Shown here piece after piece: positions 8,077 through 15,544 of a stretch of DNA of 20,558 nt. The DNA is from Pseudomonadota bacterium (GTDB lineage: Bacteria; Pseudomonadota; Gammaproteobacteria; Xanthomonadales; Rhodanobacteraceae), in assembly GCA_021787175.1 (NCBI GenBank), contig JAJYMF010000024.1, positions 1 through 20,558 on the forward strand. Reading direction: 5' to 3'. The notes below the pieces were generated by a model. The model had not been told where the DNA came from. It worked only from the letters and a program-made list of their open reading frames with translations, and searched no databases. Numbering within the stretch: the first letter of the stretch is position 1; the number at the start of each line of letters is the position of its first letter. The translations under genes were made by a program, and so were the position numbers.

Positions 8077-8167
8077 CGGGAGAATCCGTTGCAGGCCGCC
8101 AGTTTAGCGGCTTGCCGCACGGCTCCGCGCGGCGCAGGATGCCCGCACCCACCCCCGGAGATCATTC

Positions 8168-9010
8168 ATGGCCGGCAAAAAATGGGCCCCGTTTCCGCAC
8201 CCCGACAAGGCCTACGACTATGCCGGCGACCGGTTGGCCAAGGCATGGAAGACCCTGCACGCAGGCGATCTCGAGCCCTGGCCCGATGACGCGCGCGTCG
8301 CCGCGCTGCTGAAGAAAAACCCGCGACTCGGCAAGGACGCCGCGGCGCTGTCCGTCGCGCTGCAGGAGGCCTGGCGCGACTATCACCGCGGCGAGTTCCA
8401 GCGCGCATGGGAGTCCGGCGTCGCGCTGGGCGCGCTGGGCGCCTCGGTCGCGGTCAAGGCCGCCGGCATCCACGCCACCTATCTGGTCGACGACGCCGGG
8501 ACCAAGGCCGCGCGTTTCCAGGAGGCCGCCGAGTTCGCCGCCGAGGCGATCCAGGCCCTGCCCGGCGAAGCCAACAGCCATTACCGCTACGCCTTCGCCC
8601 TGGGCCGCTACAGTCAGTGCATCTCGATTGCCAAGGCCTTGGCCGAGGGCCACGCCGGCAAGGTCCGGGACGCCCTCGAAACCACCTTGAAGATCGCGCC
8701 CATGCATGCGGAAGCGCATCTGGCGATGGGCGTCTATCACGCCGAAATCGTCGGCAAGGTGGGGTCGATGCTGGCCCGGCTCACCTACGGCGCCAGCGCC
8801 GCGATCGCCGAAAAACATCTCGCCACGGCCCGTGAGCTCACGCCCGAGGCGCCGATCGCCTGGGTCGAGACCGGCAACGCCCTGCTCAAGTTCGACGCCG
8901 AGCGCCGCGGCGACGAGGCCGCCGAAGCCTACGATCACGCCATGAGGCTCAAGCCGCACGACGCGATGGAGGCACTGGACGTAGCATTTGCGCGCGAGCA
9001 GTTGGAGTGA
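8168..9010 (+). CDS. TPR-type helical repeat protein, probably cytoplasmic
   Basis: This 280-residue protein has no signal peptide and no membrane segment. From about residue 60 it is almost entirely Ala-rich paired helices with TPR-like spacing, e.g. AWRDYHRGEFQRAWESGV, LETTLKIAPMHAEAHLAMGV and YDHAMRLKPHDAMEALD. Such repeats are protein-binding scaffolds, so a partner-binding role is expected, but the partner is unknown. The central part (HYRYAFALGRYSQ) is reminiscent of the RMDN-like TPR group; this is a memory-based comparison only. GGAG lies 7 bases before the ATG. It is divergent from ligA and convergent with the BRCT gene (37-base gap). Its GC content is very high and typical of the window, unlike that next gene. 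Confidence 0.7.
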   Translation: MAGKKWAPFPHPDKAYDYAGDRLAKAWKTLHAGDLEPWPDDARVAALLKKNPRLGKDAAALSVALQEAWRDYHRGEFQRAWESGVALGALGASVAVKAAGIHATYLVDDAGTKAARFQEAAEFAAEAIQALPGEANSHYRYAFALGRYSQCISIAKALAEGHAGKVRDALETTLKIAPMHAEAHLAMGVYHAEIVGKVGSMLARLTYGASAAIAEKHLATARELTPEAPIAWVETGNALLKFDAERRGDEAAEAYDHAMRLKPHDAMEALDVAFAREQLE

Positions 9011-9047
9011 GCATGATCGAGGCAACGAAATCACAACCGCGAAACCA

Positions 9048-9668
9048 TCACAAGCTGGCGCGCCAATGAGCTTCGCCGATGATGACAAGCGATGCGCCCT
9101 CTTCCCGCAACTTCAGCGCCTGCTCGATCTTGCGACCATAGCTTGAATGGATCCAATCCCGCGATCCGAGCATCCCGACCACTAAATAATCCGTGCGCGA
9201 ACTCAACACATCGCGCACAGTACCGCCGCGTGCTTCGATTGCTTCGACTACCGCGGAACGTGGGCCGAATTCAAACGTGCCGGTGACAACAAATACATGA
9301 TCATTGAAGTTAATCGATGGAGGCGGATCATCCAACGGCAACGTGCTCGTCAGGCTGGCGGCTGACTGCTCCCCATCGGCTTCACCACCAACGACCCCTT
9401 GCAAAAGCGCCAGCAAGTCACGCTCTTCATCTGAACTCATCACACCGTCCGTCAAAGCATCGGCGATGCGGTGAAACAAGACATTGAAGATGTACGCATG
9501 CGCAAATTCCTGATGCCGCTCGACCCAATCTTTCAGAAAAGCCACCTCTGAAACATTGATCGAACCGTCCGCGAGCACACCTCGGCAGATGCCGATAAGT
9601 TCGTCCGTATTCCTGTCCAGACGCCGCGTGCGGTTCTGAGTCGTGCTTGGTTGATATCGCTTGAACAC
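9048..9668 (-). CDS. TerB-like/BRCT domain protein, low GC
   Basis: This protein of about 206 residues has two parts. Residues 20-95 (ELIGICRGVLADGSINVSEV..., then LTDGVMSSDEERDLLALLQG) resemble the TerB/DjlA-like helical fold, whose Asp-Gly loops can bind metals. Residues 120-202 are a BRCT domain: FVVTGTFEFGPRSAVVEAIE, then GG, TDYLVVG, and the late conserved Trp202. BRCT domains bind phosphoproteins or DNA ends, so a DNA-damage role is possible. There is no ligase catalytic domain, so it should not be named a ligase. I chose the GTG at 9668 because GAGG lies 6 bases upstream; a TTG at 9716 would add 16 unconvincing residues. Hand counts of two 60-base lines give about 55% (9301) and 45% (9481) GC against 80% in a neighbour line (8401), suggesting horizontal acquisition. 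It is probably transcribed alone. Confidence 0.75.
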   Translation of the reverse strand: MFKRYQPSTTQNRTRRLDRNTDELIGICRGVLADGSINVSEVAFLKDWVERHQEFAHAYIFNVLFHRIADALTDGVMSSDEERDLLALLQGVVGGEADGEQSAASLTSTLPLDDPPPSINFNDHVFVVTGTFEFGPRSAVVEAIEARGGTVRDVLSSRTDYLVVGMLGSRDWIHSSYGRKIEQALKLREEGASLVIIGEAHWRASL

Positions 9669-9833
9669 TTGGCACCTCGGTGTGTCGTGTACTTGCCGCA
9701 GCACCGACTGTGGCAAGCACGGCGATCCAGCGCAATATCCACACCGCGCTTACGCCACCGATACAAAACGCTGAATGAGCGTTCCGCGCCTGCACACCGG
9801 GTGCATGCTTGGCGTGCTCGACCGGAGAGCCCC

Positions 9834-10442
9834 ATGCGCCGTTACCTCGCACTCATCGCATTCACCCTGCTGCCCGCGCTGGCTCATGCCGGCGGCGGCC
9901 CGCTGGGCATCGACACCCGCCTGCATTACGACAATGCCGGCATCTGGAAGCGCAGCTACCAGAAGGACGTCGCCTGGGGCGTGGCCCTGGGCACGCTGGG
10001 CGCGGCCTCGTGGACGGGAAGCCAGAGCCGCTTCGGCCGCACGCTGTGGGAGTCGGTGGACGCGATGGCATTCTCGGGCCTGGCTTCGCAGGGGCTGAAG
10101 TGGACCTTCGGCCGCCAGCGTCCCAGCGCCGGCCCTGATCCCAACAACTGGTTCAGCGGCGGTCAGAGCTTTCCCAGCGGCGAGGTCACCGAGATGACCA
10201 GCTTCGTCACCCCGATCATCGCCGAGTACCACAGCGACCACCCGGCGGTTTGGGCGCTGGCCCTGCTGCCGGCCTACGACGCCGAGGCGCGCATGAAGAC
10301 CTGGGGCCACTGGCAGACCGACGTGCTGGCCGGCGCGGCGCTGGGCGTAGGCTTCGGAATCTGGGCGCATGAGCGCCAGCAGCCGCTGATCGTGTCCTGG
10401 CTGCCGGGCGGCTTCATGGTCGGTTACTCGAAAAAGTTCTGA
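9834..10442 (+). CDS. Exported PAP2-family phosphatase-like protein with variant motif
   Basis: This 202-residue protein starts with a signal peptide (residues 1-19, ending AHA). It carries the three PAP2 (type 2 phosphatidic acid phosphatase/acid phosphatase) motifs. Motif 1 is K89-x6-R96-P97. Motif 2 reads PSGE at 114-117 where the family normally has PSGH. Motif 3 has Arg153, His159 and Asp163 with correct spacing, but Ala rather than Ser before the Arg. Family members remove phosphate from lipids, undecaprenyl pyrophosphate or small esters in the periplasm. Because the motif 2 His is usually catalytic, activity or specificity here may differ. GGAG precedes the ATG at 9834, and the open frame further upstream (from 9651) does not look coding. 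It converges with dnaJ (24-base gap), an unrelated neighbour. Confidence 0.82.
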   Translation: MRRYLALIAFTLLPALAHAGGGPLGIDTRLHYDNAGIWKRSYQKDVAWGVALGTLGAASWTGSQSRFGRTLWESVDAMAFSGLASQGLKWTFGRQRPSAGPDPNNWFSGGQSFPSGEVTEMTSFVTPIIAEYHSDHPAVWALALLPAYDAEARMKTWGHWQTDVLAGAALGVGFGIWAHERQQPLIVSWLPGGFMVGYSKKF

Positions 10443-10466
10443 ACCCCGCCGTCCCGCCCACCGCCG

Positions 10467-11591
10467 TCAGGACGTCACTCGCGACCAGAACTGCTTGACA
10501 CCATCGAGGAAGGAGTGGGCGCGCGGCGTGTGCTGGGCGCCGCCTTCGTCGTCGAAGCTGGCCTCGAAAGCCTGCAGCAGTTCGCGCTGGGTCTTGGTCA
10601 GGCGCACCGGGGTCTCGACCACGACGCGACAGATCAGGTCGCCGGAACGCCCGTTGCGGACGGACTTCACGCCACGGCCGCGCAACCGGAACACCTGACC
10701 GGTCTGCGTTTCCGGCGGTACGCTCAGTTCGATCTCGCCCTCCAGGGTCGGCACCGGGATGGTTGCGCCCAGCGTGGCCTGGCCGATGCGCACCGGCACC
10801 TCGCAGTGCAGGTCGTTGCCATCGCGCTGGAAGATCGGATGCGCGCGCACCCGTACCTCGACGTAGAGATCTCCGGCCGGTGTGCCGGCGGGCCCGGCCT
10901 CGCCCTGACCGGAGAGGCGGATGCGATCGCCGCTGTCGACGCCGGCCGGGATGCGCACCGACAGCGTGCGCGTGTCCTCGACGCGGCCCTCGCCGCGGCA
11001 GCGCTTGCAGGGCTTTTCGATCACGCGGCCGGAACCGCCGCAATGCGGGCACGGCTGCTGCACCGAGAAGATGCCGTTCTGCATGCGCACCCGGCCGTGG
11101 CCGCGGCAGGTGCCGCAGGTGGCGCTGCGGCCGTCTTCGGAACCGCTGCCCTTGCAGGCCGTGCAGGCGACCGCGGTCGGCACCTCGATCTGGCGCTCGC
11201 AGCCGAACACGGCGTCCTCGAGGTCGAGATCGAGCAGGTAGCGCAGGTCCGAGCCGCGCGCCGCGCGGCCACGGCCGCCCATGCCGAAGATGTCGCCGAA
11301 CAGATCGCCGAAGATGTCGCCGACGTCGCCAAAACCGGCACCCGCGCCGGCACGCCCGAAGCCGCCCTCGAAGGCGGCGTGACCGTGGCGATCGTAGGCC
11401 GCGCGGCGCTCGCCGTCGCACAGCACCTCGTAGGCCTCCTTGGCCTCCTTGAATTTGTCCTGCGCCTGCGGATCGTCCGGACAGCGGTCGGGATGGCACT
11501 TCATCGCCAGCCGGCGAAAGGCCTTCTTGAGTTCATCGTCGGTCGCGCTGCGCTCGACACCGAGAACTTCGTAGTAGTCGCGTTTGGCCAT
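10467..11591 (-). CDS. dnaJ: Chaperone DnaJ (Hsp40)
   Basis: This 374-residue co-chaperone stimulates the DnaK ATPase and delivers unfolded clients. The J domain covers about 1-70, with the essential HPD at 33-35. A Gly/Phe-rich region follows (76-108, with repeated GDxFGD units). The zinc domain has all four CxxCxGxG repeats (Cys143/146, 159/162, 181/184, 195/198). The rest is the client-binding C-terminal domain, ending FWSRVTS. The length equals the E. coli protein (376 aa) within two residues, and nothing is missing. It is the last gene of the hrcA-grpE-dnaK-dnaJ cluster, 84 bases after dnaK. That gap holds a compound inverted repeat that may set the dnaJ:dnaK ratio. No separate heat-shock promoter was seen in the gap. 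Confidence 0.97.
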   Translation of the reverse strand: MAKRDYYEVLGVERSATDDELKKAFRRLAMKCHPDRCPDDPQAQDKFKEAKEAYEVLCDGERRAAYDRHGHAAFEGGFGRAGAGAGFGDVGDIFGDLFGDIFGMGGRGRAARGSDLRYLLDLDLEDAVFGCERQIEVPTAVACTACKGSGSEDGRSATCGTCRGHGRVRMQNGIFSVQQPCPHCGGSGRVIEKPCKRCRGEGRVEDTRTLSVRIPAGVDSGDRIRLSGQGEAGPAGTPAGDLYVEVRVRAHPIFQRDGNDLHCEVPVRIGQATLGATIPVPTLEGEIELSVPPETQTGQVFRLRGRGVKSVRNGRSGDLICRVVVETPVRLTKTQRELLQAFEASFDDEGGAQHTPRAHSFLDGVKQFWSRVTS

Positions 11592-11596
11592 GAGTG

Positions 11597-11662
11597 AGAC
11601 GTGAGAAGTTCGATGTGGGACGCAATACGGAAAGCCGTTCCCCGGCTTTCCGTCTCACGTCT
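11597..11662. repeat. Compound inverted repeat between dnaK and dnaJ
   Basis: An inner stem of 10 bp (CGGAAAGCCG, 11628-11637, with CGGCTTTCCG, 11643-11652; extendable by one A-T pair) has a 5-base loop. An outer pair of perfect 10-bp arms (AGACGTGAGA, 11597-11606, and TCTCACGTCT, 11653-11662) joins it directly on the right and after a 21-base insertion on the left. The short unit ACGTCTT also occurs twice (from 11658 and from 11671). It fills most of the 84-base gap. It could be a REP-like interspersed element or an mRNA stability/attenuation structure; no T-run follows on the minus strand. Confidence 0.6.
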
Positions 11663-11675
11663 TCCGTCTGACGTC

Positions 11676-13598
<1,923 letters not shown>

Positions 13599-13649
13599 GG
13601 TTTCAGCTCCGGAATGCGATGCGGCACCAAGGCCGCGCTGGGTACGGGA

Positions 13650-13676
13650 ATGGGGTTGCGGACGCGTCGATTCAAG
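13650..13676 (-). promoter_or_regulatory. Sigma-32-type heat-shock promoter for dnaK
   Basis: On the minus strand CTTGAA (13671-13676) is followed after 15 bases by CCCCAT (13650-13655) and then TC. Against the E. coli sigma-32 consensus (CTTGAAA, about 11-15 bases, CCCCATnT), both core hexamers are exact. The -35 overlaps the grpE stop codon (GCT TGA). Transcription would start near 13640, leaving a leader of about 42 bases before dnaK. Confidence 0.75.
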
Positions 13677-14199
13677 CGTCCGCGGGCGCGCGTGCGACGG
13701 CGACCAGCGCCGGCCGCAGCAGGCGGTCGTTGAGCAGATAGCCCTTCTGCAGCACGCTGACCACGGTGTCGGGCGCGTACTCGGCGCTCTCGACCATGCT
13801 CATCGCCTGGTGACACTCGGGATCGAACGACTGGCCCTGCGGATCGAGCGCCGTCAGGCCGGCCGACTCGGCCACCTTGACCAGCGCTCTCAGGGTCAGC
13901 TCCATGCCGGCGCGCAACGCGGCGGCATCGGCGCCTTCGACGGCCAGCCCGCGCTCGAGGCTATCCGCTACCGGCAGCAGGTCGGCCAGCAGCTTCTCGT
14001 TGGCGTAGCGGCGCGCCTGCTCCAGATCGCGTTGCAGGCGGCGCCGCTGATTCTCCAGCTCGGCGCGCTCGCGCAGCAGGGTCTCGCGCATTTCGGCCGT
14101 GGCGGCCTCGGCTTCGGCCAGGCGCGCGGCAAGCTCGGCCGGATCGGCCGGCGTGATGGCCTGCGCCGCTTCCGGCGCGGAGGAGTTGCTGTCGTGCAT
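13672..14199 (-). CDS. grpE: Nucleotide exchange factor GrpE
   Basis: This 175-residue protein releases ADP from DnaK to reset the chaperone cycle. An acidic, Ala-rich N-terminal tail (about 1-20) is followed by the long coiled-coil dimerisation helix (about 21-75, rich in Ala, Glu, Arg and Leu, including NQRRRLQRDLEQARRYANEKL). A four-helix part comes next. The C-terminal beta domain contacts DnaK and carries the conserved FDPECHQAMSMVES and the family signature VVSVLQKGYLLNDRLLRPALV. The length is normal for the family (E. coli 197 aa, shorter tail here). It sits between hrcA and dnaK in the usual order, with 81 bases to hrcA and 73 to dnaK. A sigma-32-like promoter overlaps the end of hrcA upstream. 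The ribosome site before the ATG is weak (GGGA). Confidence 0.96.
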   Translation of the reverse strand: MHDSNSSAPEAAQAITPADPAELAARLAEAEAATAEMRETLLRERAELENQRRRLQRDLEQARRYANEKLLADLLPVADSLERGLAVEGADAAALRAGMELTLRALVKVAESAGLTALDPQGQSFDPECHQAMSMVESAEYAPDTVVSVLQKGYLLNDRLLRPALVAVARAPADA

Positions 14200-14226
14200 C
14201 GTCGGATTCCCGCAGTCGGACGGCGA

Positions 14227-14267
14227 CCCGGCGAGTGCCGGGGCGCGGATGATCGGGCGAAACGCCC
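14227..14267. other. Two stem-loops in the hrcA-grpE gap
   Basis: CCCGGC (14227-14232) pairs with GCCGGG (14237-14242) around a 4-base loop, and GGGCG (14255-14259) pairs with CGCCC (14263-14267) around AAA. Both would lie in the grpE leader if transcription starts near 14275. They might block part of the read-through from hrcA, mark an RNA processing site, or influence grpE translation. They are short and GC-only, so chance is not excluded. Confidence 0.35.
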
Positions 14268-14280
14268 TTCCGGGGAAGCG

Positions 14281-15345
14281 TTATGAGGCCGTGACGACGC
14301 GATTCAAGGCATCGCTGAGCAGATGCGCGCTGGCCTGCACCACCGGGATCACGCGGTCGTAGGCCATGCGCGTCGGCCCGATCACGCCGATTGCGCCCAG
14401 CACGCGGCCGCCGGCGCCGTAGGGCGCGGTGACCACCGAGCAGCCGTCCAGCGCGGCGAAGCCCGATTCCTCGCCGATGAACAGGCGCACGCCGGGCGCG
14501 CGCGCGCAGGTTTCCAGCAGCGCCAGCAGACCGCGCTTCTGCTGGAACGCCTCGAACAGGTCGCGCAGGCGCTCGAGATCGGCCAGCCCCTGCTGGCCCA
14601 TCAGGTTGGTCTGCCCCGACACCAGCATGTCCAGGCCCTCGTGCGGCGGTGGCGCAAACGCGCCGGCGGCCATGTCCACCGCCGCGCCCAGCGCGCGATG
14701 CAGGTCACCGCCGGCGGCGCGCAGCTCGGCCAGCAGCCGCGCGCGGATATCGTCCAGACGCAGGCCGGCGAACTGGGCGTTGAGCACCGCGGCGGCGTGT
14801 TCCAGCTCGGCCGCATGCGGACGCCGGGTCATCTGCAGTACGCGGTTCTGCACCTGCTGGTCGGCGAACACCAGCACCGCCAGCACGCGGTTGTCGGGCA
14901 GCGCCACGAAGTCGATGTGCTTGAGCGGCATGTCGCCCTCGCGCGGTACCGTGACCACGCCGACGAAGTGCGTGACCGCCGACAGCAGGGTGGAGACGTT
15001 GCTCAGCAGCTCGCGGCCGTTGCTGGCATCACGCGGCACCTCGCGCTCGAGGCGATCCATCTCCTCGCGCGGCAGCGGCTTGAGCTCGATCAGGCTGTCG
15101 ACGAACACGCGCAGGCCCTGCGCAGTCGGTACCCGTCCCGCCGAGGTATGCGGCGAGGCCAGCAGGCCGGCATCTTCGAGATCGGACATGATGTTGCGGA
15201 TGGTCGCCGCGCTGACGTCGAGACCGGAAGCGCGCGACAGCGTGCGCGAACCGACCGGCTCGCCATCGACGAGGTACTGGGCGATCAGGGTGCGCAACAG
15301 CTGGCGCGCGCGGGCATCGAGCATCGGGCCGGACTCGTGGTTCAT
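14281..15345 (-). CDS. hrcA: Heat-inducible transcription repressor HrcA
   Basis: This 354-residue repressor binds CIRCE operators and restrains chaperone genes when GroEL is plentiful. The N-terminal winged helix (about 8-75: LLRTLIAQYLVDGEPVGSRT, then SAATIRNIMSDLEDAGLL and HTSAGRVPT) is highly characteristic. The long C-terminal GAF-like/dimerisation part is complete, ending MAYDRVIPVVQASAHLLSDAL. The length matches the family (about 340-350 aa). A second in-frame ATG (codon 8, MLDARARQLL) is an alternative start; neither has a good ribosome site. It leads the minus-strand chaperone cluster and is divergent from recN across 199 bases. No CIRCE sequence was found in this cluster, so HrcA probably acts on an operator elsewhere, for example at groESL. 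A weaker sigma-32-like sequence lies upstream. Confidence 0.96.
   Translation of the reverse strand: MNHESGPMLDARARQLLRTLIAQYLVDGEPVGSRTLSRASGLDVSAATIRNIMSDLEDAGLLASPHTSAGRVPTAQGLRVFVDSLIELKPLPREEMDRLEREVPRDASNGRELLSNVSTLLSAVTHFVGVVTVPREGDMPLKHIDFVALPDNRVLAVLVFADQQVQNRVLQMTRRPHAAELEHAAAVLNAQFAGLRLDDIRARLLAELRAAGGDLHRALGAAVDMAAGAFAPPPHEGLDMLVSGQTNLMGQQGLADLERLRDLFEAFQQKRGLLALLETCARAPGVRLFIGEESGFAALDGCSVVTAPYGAGGRVLGAIGVIGPTRMAYDRVIPVVQASAHLLSDALNRVVTAS
14283..14308 (-). promoter_or_regulatory. Sigma-32-like promoter for grpE
   Basis: On the minus strand CTTGAA (14303-14308) is followed after 14 bases by CCTCAT (14283-14288), one mismatch from the CCCCAT core. It lies inside the last codons of hrcA and ends at its TAA stop. 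A start near 14275 would give grpE a leader of about 75 bases. Confidence 0.6.
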
Positions 15346-15388
15346 GACGCGGACGTCGGCTTCGGACGATCAAACCGGCCCTGCATGG

Positions 15389-15415
15389 ATAAGGCCTCGC
15401 GCGCGGCGATGCAAG
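15389..15415 (-). promoter_or_regulatory. Possible sigma-32-like promoter for hrcA
   Basis: On the minus strand CTTGCA (15410-15415) is followed after 15 bases by CCTTAT (15389-15394). This is one mismatch in the -35 and two in the -10 against the sigma-32 core, with the same spacing as at dnaK. The same bases could be read as a poor sigma-70 promoter (TTGCAT, 17 bases, TATCCA). The predicted start lies about 35 bases before hrcA. Confidence 0.4.
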
Positions 15416-15441
15416 CCCCGTCGCGCTCGCCAAGCCGCGCT

Positions 15442-15461
15442 CGATGCCGATCGGGGCATCG
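15442..15461. promoter_or_regulatory. Inverted repeat between hrcA and recN
   Basis: CGATGCC (15442-15448) and GGCATCG (15455-15461) form a perfect 7-bp dyad with a 6-base centre in the divergent hrcA-recN promoter region. It lies upstream of the hrcA promoter candidate and just upstream of the recN -10. It might be an operator. It does not match CIRCE or an E. coli-type LexA box. Confidence 0.35.
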
Positions 15462-15489
15462 GACCGCCACCCGCTCCGCTACAGTTCAT

Positions 15490-15495
15490 TAGAAT
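15490..15495 (+). promoter_or_regulatory. Possible -10 element for recN
   Basis: TAGAAT matches the sigma-70 -10 consensus in five of six bases and lies 49 bases before the recN ATG in an otherwise GC-rich stretch. No matching -35 hexamer is visible about 17 bases upstream (CCACCC there), so an activator would be needed or the site is fortuitous. No LexA operator was recognised. Confidence 0.35.
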
Positions 15496-15544
15496 CCGGC
15501 ACCAGCGCGACACCCCGCTCGTCAACCCGCACGATGCCTCTCTC

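Noticed and set aside
9669..9833. Transposase remnant or inserted element upstream of the PAP2 gene
   Set aside because: Translations in all frames show no transposase motif, and there are no terminal inverted repeats or target duplications.
14231..14240. GAGTGC in the hrcA-grpE gap as half of a CIRCE operator
   Set aside because: There is no matching GCACTC at the required 9-base spacing; the bases are part of a short stem-loop instead.
15470..15500. LexA operator upstream of recN
   Set aside because: Only an isolated ACAG is present; there is no CTGT partner at the E. coli spacing and no other recognisable dyad there.
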